A stretch of DNA of 64,000 bases. Origin: Psychrobacter cibarius. Lineage in GTDB: Bacteria > Pseudomonadota > Gammaproteobacteria > Pseudomonadales > Moraxellaceae. The position numbers and the translations under genes were made by a program. The stretch lies in assembly GCA_030686115.1 (NCBI GenBank), contig CP131612.1:2852001-2916000 (forward strand). Reading direction: 5' to 3'. Under the pieces are notes generated by a model, which saw only the letters and a program-made list of their open reading frames with translations, was not told the DNA's origin and ran no database searches. Shown here in pieces: positions 34,328-42,583 of the stretch. Numbering within the stretch: the first letter of the stretch is position 1; the number at the start of each line of letters is the position of its first letter.

Positions 34328-34981
34328 TTAACGTACGTTGTTTGGCGCATTGATGGTTAATTCAACACGGCGGTTTTGCTGACGACCATACTCGGTGCTG
34401 TTATCAGCAACTGGACGAGACTCACCATAAGCGACGACATTGATACGGCTAGAAGCCACACCGCGTGCGCTTAAATAGTTCGCTACTGCGTAAGCACGAT
34501 CGCGTGACAGTTTCATGTTATAAGCATCAGAACCTTTGCTATCAGTATGACCAGCAACCGTTATCGTGTTTTGGTTATATTCATTTAGCGTTGATGCAAG
34601 CTTATCAAGCGTTGGTCTAAATGATGGGTTTAAAGACGCATCATCAAATGAGAACGTGATGTTGCCTGGCATTACTAGGTCAATATTACCATTCGCATTT
34701 GGCGTAACGGTTACACCCGTACCGGCCATTTGCTGCTCAAGCTGCTTGGCTTGACGCTCCATGTAGTAACCAACACCAGCACCCAAAGCTGCGCCAATCG
34801 CGGCATCACGACCTGTGTTATCACCACCTGTTGCTTTTGAAATTGCGCCGCCGCCTAAAGCACCTGCCAATGTACCAATGGCAGTTTTGTTCAAGCGTTG
34901 TTGTCCAGTGTTTGGATCAGTAGCACAACCGCTAAGAGCTAGACCTGACGCTACTGCTGCAATCATTAATGTATTACGCAT
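34328..34981 (-). CDS. OmpA-family lipoprotein (YiaD-like)
   Basis: The 217-residue protein has a signal ending in lipobox LSGC (Cys19), a Gly-rich glycine-zipper region (GTLAGALGGG and AAIGAALGAGVGYY, about 37-73), and a C-terminal OmpA domain with VAGHTDSKGSDAYNMKLSRDRA (quoted in part) and QQNRRVELTI. It anchors the outer membrane to peptidoglycan. YiaD of E. coli has the same layout. The ATG at 34981 follows AGAGGA at good spacing; the frame is open 25 codons further upstream. Confidence 0.9.
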   Translation of the reverse strand: MRNTLMIAAVASGLALSGCATDPNTGQQRLNKTAIGTLAGALGGGAISKATGGDNTGRDAAIGAALGAGVGYYMERQAKQLEQQMAGTGVTVTPNANGNIDLVMPGNITFSFDDASLNPSFRPTLDKLASTLNEYNQNTITVAGHTDSKGSDAYNMKLSRDRAYAVANYLSARGVASSRINVVAYGESRPVADNSTEYGRQQNRRVELTINAPNNVR

Positions 34982-35335
34982 AATATTTCCTCTTAAGTTT
35001 AAAAAATTATAGACAAACAAAGTGTGCTTTTTATAAATATTTTCTGTTAATTCCATCTACATGCTTAATATACACTCGTCATTATTATGGCAATTACAAT
35101 CTAATCATGTGTAATATTTTGTCACACCTGTGTATGAGAAGTGCAGAATGATTTAATGAGACTTTCACAGTGATTGGATACGTTGTGTTCTCACTTTTAA
35201 CTATCCATTAGCGCAAGGTGTTATCACAAGTCACGTTTACACTCGTACACTCTGAACCGTTTCTGCTAAAATTGTGCAATAAAACTGGCAATGAATCATT
35301 TATATACTAATAAGACTGACCGAAAAGGATTTAGC

Positions 35336-36298
35336 ATGCGATTGACATCTACTATTCGAAAAATACACGAACGCAACCCTAAATTAGGCAAAGCCATTTC
35401 ACTTGCGACAGCGACTGGGGTTATTGCAGCCAACAGCTTCGGTGGTAGTATTCCCTTATGGTTAATGGGTGTCGGCAAAGTCATCACTGGTGCTCCTATC
35501 GCAGACAAAGCGGTCATCAAAATCGCGACTTATTGGATCAGTAGCAACAGTGCCTTGATCGATGACATGTTGCCACGTAAAGATTGGCGCATCAGCTTAC
35601 CCGATGACGTTCACATCAATGGCAAATATTTGCTGGTCAGCAATCATCAGTCTTGGGTCGATACCAGTATCGTGCAGTACATTAGTGAAAAACGCTTGCC
35701 ATTGACACGGTTTTTCACCAAATTTGAACTGATTTATATTCCGATTGTGGGCCAAGCCTTTTACTTTTTAGACTTCCCAATGATGCGTCGGCATTCTAAA
35801 GAAGCCGTCGCTAAAAACCCTGCTCTACAAGGCAAAGACATCGAAGAAGCCAAACGCGCCTGTGCCCTGTTAAAAGACAAACCTTTTACTTTGTTAAATT
35901 ACTTAGAAGGCACGCGTTTCACCAAAGCCAAACATGCAAAGCAACAGTCTCCTTATACGCATTTATTGAAGCCACGGGCAGGCGGCCTATCTTTAGCCAT
36001 TAACGCGCTAGGCGAAGACATCGATGGCATGCTAGATATGACAATCGTTTATCCTGATGGTGTGCCGAGTTATAGTGATTTGTGGAAAGGCAACATCAAG
36101 CGTTTGGGCGTCGATGTGCGTTATATTGAGATGCCTGATGCATTATTTAACGGTATTAAAAATGGTGGTTACGAAAATGATGACGCGGTAAAATCTCAAA
36201 TGTTTGATTGGGTAGAGCAAATTTGGCAGCAAAAAGATCAGCGTATTACCGATATGTTGGCTGAGTTTGAAACAAACCCTAAAGCTCCGAGCGCTTAG
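35336..36298 (+). CDS. 1-acylglycerol-3-phosphate acyltransferase-like protein (YihG type)
   Basis: The 320-residue protein has an N-terminal hydrophobic helix and the PlsC-type motif SNHQSWVDT (HX4D) near residue 102, followed by the EGTR block YLEGTRFTK near 190. These make up the acyl-acceptor and catalytic sites of acyltransferases that make phosphatidic acid or tune phospholipids. Length and spacing fit the YihG branch. AAAAGGA lies six bases before the ATG chosen; an upstream in-frame ATG at 35291 lacks such a site. Confidence 0.83.
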   Translation: MRLTSTIRKIHERNPKLGKAISLATATGVIAANSFGGSIPLWLMGVGKVITGAPIADKAVIKIATYWISSNSALIDDMLPRKDWRISLPDDVHINGKYLLVSNHQSWVDTSIVQYISEKRLPLTRFFTKFELIYIPIVGQAFYFLDFPMMRRHSKEAVAKNPALQGKDIEEAKRACALLKDKPFTLLNYLEGTRFTKAKHAKQQSPYTHLLKPRAGGLSLAINALGEDIDGMLDMTIVYPDGVPSYSDLWKGNIKRLGVDVRYIEMPDALFNGIKNGGYENDDAVKSQMFDWVEQIWQQKDQRITDMLAEFETNPKAPSA

Positions 36299-36600
36299 AG
36301 ACATCGTTAACAGAGCAACGGCATACAACAGTGAATTAATTTAAGTCGTTTTAAAACTACGATTGAGCGCTGTTGTTTAAAATGCTAATGCTAGATGTCA
36401 ATTCGTAAATGCTAACTGTAAATCCCAACTCGTAAATGATAATGCGTAATTATAATGAAAGATGGGTTGTTTTTTGGCTCTATTCATTGATAATGTGAAT
36501 AGTCATGAGCCCATGACTTTTTGACCGTTAGTGACTTGATAGCTCTGTAGTATTTGAGCCGCTTGTTTTTCGTGCTATTTATCATTTATAAGGTTTGACT
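36299..36600. other. Intergenic region with short imperfect repeats
   Basis: About 300 bases between the acyltransferase and the next gene. Repeated CGTAAATG/CTGTAAAT-like words occur at about 36405-36455. I see no gene and no clear terminator. Confidence 0.4.
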
Positions 36601-37686
36601 GTGCCCGCTTCCTCTTCTACTAGCATGCCTCTAGACTCAGCGCCTGTATCCAATCAGCCGCCTGATAATACGCTGCCACCGCCAAACCGACCAACGCCAA
36701 ATCGCTTAAAACTCACTTACGATATCGTGATGATTATTGCCATCAGTATCGATCTATTATTGATTAGTATTGATGCTATCTTAATGAGTAGCTTTAGTAG
36801 CAATGCCGCAGGATGGCTCAGTATTAGCGATGCTCTCAATTGGTATCAAAATACCTTACATGAGCCTTTGCGTACCGCTGGTGGATTTTTTACCCTATTT
36901 TTGATTTTTGAGCTACTGCTACGTTGGGCGATTGCGATAAAACAAAACGTCTATTATCGCTGGTTTTTTTTTCCTTTTGTACATTGGTATGAAGTATTGG
37001 GGTGCTTTCCGCAGCTGCGTGCCTTACGTTTATTCCGAGCGGTCATCATTGGGCGACGCTTATACCAGCTTGGTTACCAAGTACTGCCGCAACCATGGAT
37101 TAATCGAATTAGGTTCTACATCGATTTACTATTAGAAGAGCTGTCCGACCGCGTCATACTGACAACTATCCAAAACTTTCGGCAGCAACTGACCGATCCT
37201 AAAACGCATAAATCTTTTATTGAATCAACGATAACTCGTAATCGTAACGAGATTGAGGCAGCAGTGCTGTCGATACTGCGCACAGAGTTAGCACCAAAAC
37301 TGCAGGAGTTGACAGCATCATCAGGTGGCGGCAGTATATTAGCCAGCGAGATGGGCAATGCTATTGAAGAGGGTTTGGCCAATACGCCTGAGCTGCGTCG
37401 CTACCTACGCATGATACCGATTGCCGGTAGCTTGATTGAATCACAGTTGCAACATATCGGTCACAATATAGGCGAAAACGTCGTTTACGCACTGAATAAA
37501 CGCCTTCTAGACCCTGAACGCCTCGATTCATTGATGGTAGCGATTGCCAACGGCATTGCCAGTATCGATACGGATAATACTGCGTTAGATACCTTGATTT
37601 CGAGTATCATTGATGACAGTTTGACAGAATTTGAAGCGCAGGTAAAAGTGCAGCAGTGGAAGCATCAAGAGATGCTTCATCTATAA
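36601..37686 (+). CDS. Membrane protein of unknown function, next to minC
   Basis: The 361-residue protein has a Pro/Ser-rich N-terminus (about 1-35), two or three hydrophobic segments (IVMIIAISIDLLLISIDAIL near 45 and FFTLFLIFELLLRWAIAI near 100), and then FFFPFVHWYEVLGCFPQLRALRLFRAVIIGRRLYQLG, quoted here in parts; its spaced arginines recall a voltage-sensor-type helix. The last 200 residues are helical and soluble. I do not recognise the family. The GTG at 36601 is preferred because TAAGG lies seven bases upstream; the TTG two codons earlier is too close to it. minC follows after 126 bases. Confidence 0.65.
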   Translation: MPASSSTSMPLDSAPVSNQPPDNTLPPPNRPTPNRLKLTYDIVMIIAISIDLLLISIDAILMSSFSSNAAGWLSISDALNWYQNTLHEPLRTAGGFFTLFLIFELLLRWAIAIKQNVYYRWFFFPFVHWYEVLGCFPQLRALRLFRAVIIGRRLYQLGYQVLPQPWINRIRFYIDLLLEELSDRVILTTIQNFRQQLTDPKTHKSFIESTITRNRNEIEAAVLSILRTELAPKLQELTASSGGGSILASEMGNAIEEGLANTPELRRYLRMIPIAGSLIESQLQHIGHNIGENVVYALNKRLLDPERLDSLMVAIANGIASIDTDNTALDTLISSIIDDSLTEFEAQVKVQQWKHQEMLHL

Positions 37687-37812
37687 TCCATACTGCTAAT
37701 AGCACGCCCTGCCTACAAAAAACTAGACTTGGCAAGCAAATGAATGGTATGACTCGATAATAAAAACAACACCGTGAATACAGTGACAGTATTATCTCTT
37801 GAGGATTTATAT

Positions 37813-38706
37813 ATGACAGTTTCAGACAACGACAGCCAAGGCTCGAGCGCCGCGCCAGCATTACCAGCATTGGCATTTTATGGCAAGATGCTGACTTTTT
37901 CACGTTTGCAATTTAGCACAGATGATTTAAGTGCGATAGACGCCCAGCTTGCCGCTACGCTTAGTAATAAATCTAGCAATATCCCTATCCTTATCGATAG
38001 CGAGGTTGAACAAGATCTCTCAGCATTGGTAGAGCTTTTATGGTCGTGGGGCTTACAGCCTATTGGCGTCGTGACTGGTACACTAGATGCGCAAGCCCGT
38101 GAGCAGCGATTGGCCATCTTCCCTGCTGATGGCAAACGTATTGAGCGTATTTTACCTAGCAAGAAAGCTGCACCTCAAGTGAGTAAAGCTCCCGATGATA
38201 AACATACAGAATCAGCCAGCACCAATTCAACCAGCACCAATTCAACCAGTACCAATTCAACCAGTACCAATTCAACCAGTACCAATGATACTGCAGCCAT
38301 CAGCGAGTCAAACACAGAAACAACGATAGCAACCACCACAGCAGAGACACTGGTGAGCGCTGAGCATATTACCAGCCTAATTTACGATCAAATGCTACGC
38401 TCAGGACAGAGCCTGAATCACGTGGGCGGTGATTTGATTTTGACCAATAGTGTCAATAGCGGGGCGGAAGCGATTACCGATAATAGCTTGCACGTTTACG
38501 GTCGTGCCCAAGGTCGCTTGGTTGCTGGCGCTACCGGTGACAAAGATGCCCGTATTTTTTGTCAAGTTTTTAACCCTTCTTTGGTGTCAGTGGCGGGAAC
38601 TTATTGCTTACGAGACAACTTACCTGAGCACGTGATTGACAAATCTGTACAAGTAAGATTTGTAGAAGGTGAAGGCTTAGTATTTACGGTAATGGATGAC
38701 GCTTAA
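37813..38706 (+). CDS. minC: Septum site-determining protein MinC
   Basis: The 297-residue protein has the MinC N-terminal domain (LAFYGKMLTFSRLQF start, residues 20-120, FtsZ-binding) and the C-terminal beta-helical domain (about 190-295) with VGGDLILTNSVNSGAEAITDNSLHVYGRA-type sequence, quoted in part. MinC blocks FtsZ ring assembly and is carried by MinD. The linker between the domains contains a run of a five-residue repeat (STNST). GAGGA precedes the ATG at 37813; the frame is open 13 codons further. It is separated from minD by 450 bases. Confidence 0.93.
   Translation: MTVSDNDSQGSSAAPALPALAFYGKMLTFSRLQFSTDDLSAIDAQLAATLSNKSSNIPILIDSEVEQDLSALVELLWSWGLQPIGVVTGTLDAQAREQRLAIFPADGKRIERILPSKKAAPQVSKAPDDKHTESASTNSTSTNSTSTNSTSTNSTSTNDTAAISESNTETTIATTTAETLVSAEHITSLIYDQMLRSGQSLNHVGGDLILTNSVNSGAEAITDNSLHVYGRAQGRLVAGATGDKDARIFCQVFNPSLVSVAGTYCLRDNLPEHVIDKSVQVRFVEGEGLVFTVMDDA
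38218..38286 (+). repeat. 15-bp tandem repeat within minC
   Basis: AGCACCAATTCAACC or AGTACCAATTCAACC is repeated 4.6 times. It encodes the STNST pentapeptide in the MinC interdomain linker and keeps the frame whatever the copy number. Confidence 0.92.
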
Positions 38707-39156
38707 ATCTTTTACCGTTAAGAGCAATAGATGCGTCCGTGATTTTTATAAATGTAGACAGGCTAAGCCGATTTTCATCATACATGATGCTTAGCAAAAA
38801 ACGTTTATTAGAAAATCTCAATAGTAGACGTTTAGACAGCGCATTTAATATTATAGTAAGTTTATTTAACAAAACTGTTCTATGATGAATCGCTAGCTCT
38901 GCCACTATCTACACTACTCGTCAGCGTCTATTTTATTATTCACAATAGGCAATATTGACCAGAAAATTCTAGGTAGCACCGCTTTGTGATCCATATATAA
39001 GCTGTTTTTCTGCTTTACTATGGACGTGCTATAAATTTTTGTTTATTTATGCTAGGCTACCTTCGCAGGTAGTGTATATATAGCATGTGAATAATGTGCA
39101 ATTGCGCTATTTTTTTATATAAAAGATATCCCATTGATTCATAGGAGTGTGCCATT
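38707..39156. other. minC-minD intergenic region
   Basis: These 450 bases split what is usually one operon. I see an interrupted inverted repeat at about 38761-38796 (GCTAAG..CATCAT / ATGATG CTTAGC) and a small CTACC/GGTAG hairpin near 39058-39073. The AT-rich end probably holds a minDE promoter. Confidence 0.4.
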
Positions 39157-39972
39157 GTGGCGAAGATAGTTGTAATCACTTCAGGTAAAGGCGGTGTGGG
39201 CAAAACCACGACAAGTGCCTCTTTTGCCGCAGGTTTAGCATTGCGTGGCTATAAGACAGTCGTTATCGATTTTGATGTGGGTCTACGTAATCTAGACTTA
39301 ATCATGGGTTGTGAAAACCGAATTGTTTATGATTTTGTTGATGTCATCACTGGTAGCGCACGCTTGTCGCAAGCACTGGTCAAAGACAAACAGCTTGAAA
39401 ACTTGTATATCCTACCCGCCAGTCAAACGCGTGATAAAGACGCCCTGACAGACGAAGGGGTGGCAGAGGTTATGTCTGAGCTGTCTAAGCAGTTCGACTA
39501 TATTATCTGTGATTCACCAGCTGGTATTGAGCGCGGTGCACAACTCGCCATGTATCATGCTGATGAAGCGATCATCGTCACCAACCCTGAGATTTCTTCA
39601 GTGCGTGACTCAGACCGTATTATCGGTATCTTGCAAAGCCAGACCAAAAAGGTTGAAGAAAACCAAGGCTCTGTACGTGAGCATTTGATTATTACTCGTT
39701 ATAATGCGGAGCGCGCAGCCGCTAACGAGATGATGGACATTGATACCATTTCAAATGATATCCTAAAAGTTCCGTTACTTGGGGTTGTTCCTGAAAGTCA
39801 CTCAGTGCTTGAAGCATCTAACCACGGTGAGCCTGTCATTCATTATACCGATTCAGTTGCTGGTCAATGTTATGATGACATCGTCGCCCGCTTCTTAGGT
39901 GAAGAACGCCCACTACGTCATATTGACGTGAAGAAAAAGAGTCTATTACAGCGCTGGTTTGGAGGTCAATGA
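39157..39972 (+). CDS. minD: Septum site-determining ATPase MinD
   Basis: The 271-residue ATPase has the deviant Walker A KGGVGKTT at residues 11-18, with Lys11 and Lys16 as in E. coli. [11 protein letters not shown] and [12 protein letters not shown] provide switch and Walker B regions, and the C-terminal amphipathic helix ([11 protein letters not shown]) binds the membrane. It recruits MinC and oscillates with MinE to place the division site at mid-cell. It starts with GTG after TAGGAG. The stop overlaps the minE start. Confidence 0.96.
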   Translation: MAKIVVITSGKGGVGKTTTSASFAAGLALRGYKTVVIDFDVGLRNLDLIMGCENRIVYDFVDVITGSARLSQALVKDKQLENLYILPASQTRDKDALTDEGVAEVMSELSKQFDYIICDSPAGIERGAQLAMYHADEAIIVTNPEISSVRDSDRIIGILQSQTKKVEENQGSVREHLIITRYNAERAAANEMMDIDTISNDILKVPLLGVVPESHSVLEASNHGEPVIHYTDSVAGQCYDDIVARFLGEERPLRHIDVKKKSLLQRWFGGQ

Positions 39973-40262
39973 TGACGAAGAAAAAAGGATTTTGGAGTAG
40001 CCTATTTGGTACTGACGACAGTGGTAGCGCAGGTAGCGCTAATATGGCTACTGAGCGTCTTAAGGTTATCGTTGCGAGCGAAAATCGCTTAAACAACCGC
40101 TTAACAGCTGATCGTATCGAAAAAATGAAACGTGAGATTTTAGAAGTGGTCAACAAATACGTCAATGGCGTACAGATTGATGATGTGAATATCAATCATC
40201 GTTCTGAGGACAGCCTAGACGTATTAGAGATGAATATCAGTCTACCTGAACACAAAAAATAA
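39969..40262 (+). CDS. minE: Cell division topological specificity factor MinE
   Basis: The 97-residue protein has the N-terminal amphipathic helix with the MinD-contacting region ([12 protein letters not shown], about 27-38) and the C-terminal topological domain ([12 protein letters not shown] and the later [11 protein letters not shown]). It stimulates MinD ATPase. The start overlaps the minD stop (ATGA), so translation is coupled. Length is slightly above the usual 85-90 residues owing to a Gly/Ser segment after the N-terminal helix. Confidence 0.95.
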   Translation: MMTKKKGFWSSLFGTDDSGSAGSANMATERLKVIVASENRLNNRLTADRIEKMKREILEVVNKYVNGVQIDDVNINHRSEDSLDVLEMNISLPEHKK

Positions 40263-40280
40263 GCGCTGTCTTAGAAAAAC

Positions 40281-40318
40281 AAAAAAGCCCTAAGTATCAT
40301 AACTTAGGGCTTTTTTAT
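40281..40318 (+). terminator. Terminator of minDE
   Basis: AAAAGCCCTAAGT and ACTTAGGGCTTTT pair around a short loop, followed by T. It also can serve the convergent cytochrome b561 gene. Confidence 0.8.
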
Positions 40319-40371
40319 ATGGCATGAAATAGTAAGTTTACCTATAGCAGCCTACGATTATTTTGATACTA

Positions 40372-40899
40372 TTATTTTATACGCGCTATTAAATTGTCTT
40401 TTTTGACAAACTGATGATATAGAGCAGCAACGATATGAATAAGTGTGAAGGCAATAATGGTCGGCCAAATAATATCAGTATGCAGGTCATTATAAAAGCG
40501 TGCCAACCCTCTATCTGGTGTGACAAATACAGGGATTTGAAACAAGCCAAAAATATCGACGGGGCGTCCACCATAAACGGACATCAGCAAACCAGCTATT
40601 GGCATTGCAATTAATAAGGCATATAAGCCAAAATGCGACAGTTTAGAGGCTAATAACTGCCACTTTGGCATCGGTACAGGTGGCGGCGCCTTAATAAATA
40701 CACGATTAAGCACCCGTGCTATCATCCAACATAACAAACTAATACCAAACGCTTTATGCAACCCAATATAAAGATTGTTATCCAGATTATCGTACAACAA
40801 AATCATTATCCAAGTAACCAACAGTAAAACTGCACTGATCCAGTGAAATATCCGGCTGCTGACTGGCCACTTTGACACATTTGAATTGCTACTATTCAT
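40372..40899 (-). CDS. Cytochrome b561-type membrane protein
   Basis: The 175-residue protein has four hydrophobic helices with conserved His residues: RIFHWISAVLLL near 20, GLHKAFGISLL near 48, and a C-terminal THIVAALYHQFVKKDNL-type helix (the sequence reads LIHIVAALYHQF). This is the cytochrome b561/CybB family, which carries two b hemes and moves electrons from quinone. AGGA lies before the ATG at 40899; another ATG pair lies eight codons upstream. Confidence 0.8.
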   Translation of the reverse strand: MNSSNSNVSKWPVSSRIFHWISAVLLLVTWIMILLYDNLDNNLYIGLHKAFGISLLCWMIARVLNRVFIKAPPPVPMPKWQLLASKLSHFGLYALLIAMPIAGLLMSVYGGRPVDIFGLFQIPVFVTPDRGLARFYNDLHTDIIWPTIIAFTLIHIVAALYHQFVKKDNLIARIK

Positions 40900-41045
40900 G
40901 AGCTGTCCTATTACCCTCATCACTAATTATCTATCATCAATGTTATTGACAAAACAACCACTCATTCAACGATTAGCAATCATCAAAGTAATTGGGTAAC
41001 CCTATTTCTCTGATAGTAGAAATAAACCCTGATATAAGCGAGAAG

Positions 41046-41561
41046 CTAACTGTCTAAATCGACCAATTGATGCGCAATTTTGTCTAAGTCGGGCACCAAA
41101 TAAGCTTTATCATCGATCATAACCATTTGGAAAAGATAGGATAGCATAACGTTTTCATCAAAAGGTAGGGCTGTTTTGTCGCTGTCTATATTATCGGCAT
41201 GCTTAGAGCTATTAAATTGCTCAGGAACGTCAATATCTTTAACCTCAGAAATACGCACTTGTCGCTGGTGCAGCTCGCCTGCCGTTTGTAAAGCTAAGCG
41301 ATGATCGGTAGTATTACCCTCTAATACAATCATGGTATCTGGCATTTGATCCTGTGGTAGCAGGTGACATACCACTACCTTTTGCTGCTGCCATTCATAG
41401 GTTGCCGTGCGCTCATTATAATCATCCACACTCAAAATCAGGCTGCTTGGAATAAGCCAGTCAGGTTGGTCAAATGCTGGCACAATAGTGACATCAAGCA
41501 TACCGTTATTTGTGGTCAGTAAACTCACTGCCTCAAACGAATGTTTTAAAATTTGTTTCAT
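41046..41561 (-). CDS. chpC: ChpC-like CheW-type adaptor of the Pil-Chp system
   Basis: The 171-residue protein occupies the chpC position at the end of the Pil-Chp cluster. It shows a CheW-like beta-rich pattern (a central DHRLALQTAGE strand and a terminal YLFQMVMIDDKAYLVPDLDKIA), but similarity is low, so the call rests largely on position and size. ChpC is an alternative CheW-type coupling protein that links receptors to ChpA. An acidic linker (SSKHADNIDSDKT) is present near residue 118. It starts 18 bases after chpB. Confidence 0.55.
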   Translation of the reverse strand: MKQILKHSFEAVSLLTTNNGMLDVTIVPAFDQPDWLIPSSLILSVDDYNERTATYEWQQQKVVVCHLLPQDQMPDTMIVLEGNTTDHRLALQTAGELHQRQVRISEVKDIDVPEQFNSSKHADNIDSDKTALPFDENVMLSYLFQMVMIDDKAYLVPDLDKIAHQLVDLDS

Positions 41562-41578
41562 ACATCGCTCACAATCAG

Positions 41579-42583
41579 TTAATGCAAAGAGGCTACTACT
41601 AATCTTTCATCAATATAATCTGTTAGTTTTTGTGCTAAATCCGCTGGACTGCCAATAAAACCACAATACCCTGAATCAATAATCGCCTGAGGTTGACTTG
41701 GGCAAGCGCTTAAGCTGGGATCTTGTACCCACAATTGACTGTTATTTTCTTGAATGAGATCCAGATACTGCGAACCATCATTACCCATGCCAGAAAATAT
41801 AATATTGATAAGCTCGCTACCATAAACGTCGCTGGTGTTTTTGAGAATCTGACCAATCGCGGGCTTATACTCACCCTCCCAAGCTTGCTCTAGCAATATG
41901 ACTCGACCGGTAGAGTCACAAACAATTTGCTTATCAATAGGAGCTATAAGACACTGACCTGCTCTTAAACGCTGCGAAGAAGTAATCACCTGACAATGCC
42001 AGTCATTATGGCGATTCAGGATGCGTGGCAGTGTGCCAATCATCGTTTTATTAAAATGGTGCGCCAGCAAAATACACACCGGTAGCGTCGCCGATAAGTT
42101 ATCCAAAAATTCTTTTATAGCACTCGGCCCGCCCATAGAAGCACCCAAAAATACCACATAGCGCCAGTCTGCATCAGCATTATCAGGTTTGTGCACGGGT
42201 GCATCCATTAAAACGGGTAATGCCAGCATATGTGCCAGCTTACGCTTTAATTTGCGCTGCCATTTGGCATATTGCGGCGCTTCATTTAGATAAGGTGCTT
42301 GACTAAAACCCACCAACACCGCAGCAGGTTTAGACGCCGTGGTCGCGGCTACCACACTGTCGTCGTAATCACTATCTATTAGCCAGATGTCAATCGAGGT
42401 ATCAGAGCGCCCCTGTTTTTCTTGCAGTTGCGCCCGTGACATACAGCCAACAAGGCTAAAACCACAGCTGCGTACAGTATCTGAAAAGGCCATACGCTGA
42501 TGATGGTCTTCTGCCACTACCATCACCTTAATATCATCCTTGTTTTTTCCTCTTAGCGCCAAAACACGTGCATTATCCTTCAT
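41579..42583 (-). CDS. chpB: ChpB-like CheB methylesterase of the Pil-Chp system
   Basis: The 334-residue protein ends in a CheB methylesterase domain with the triad Ser149 (GASMGGPS), His175/176 (LLAHHFN) and Asp269 (SGMGNDG). The N-terminal receiver half is degenerate: it keeps an Asp in IWLIDSDYD but lacks the usual DD pocket and conserved Lys. ChpB removes methyl groups from the PilJ receptor. The gene overlaps the chpA end by 11 bases. Confidence 0.85.
   Translation of the reverse strand: MKDNARVLALRGKNKDDIKVMVVAEDHHQRMAFSDTVRSCGFSLVGCMSRAQLQEKQGRSDTSIDIWLIDSDYDDSVVAATTASKPAAVLVGFSQAPYLNEAPQYAKWQRKLKRKLAHMLALPVLMDAPVHKPDNADADWRYVVFLGASMGGPSAIKEFLDNLSATLPVCILLAHHFNKTMIGTLPRILNRHNDWHCQVITSSQRLRAGQCLIAPIDKQIVCDSTGRVILLEQAWEGEYKPAIGQILKNTSDVYGSELINIIFSGMGNDGSQYLDLIQENNSQLWVQDPSLSACPSQPQAIIDSGYCGFIGSPADLAQKLTDYIDERLVVASLH

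Noticed and set aside
38218..38286. CRISPR-like array
   Set aside because: Units are 15 bp, contiguous, without spacers and inside the minC coding frame.
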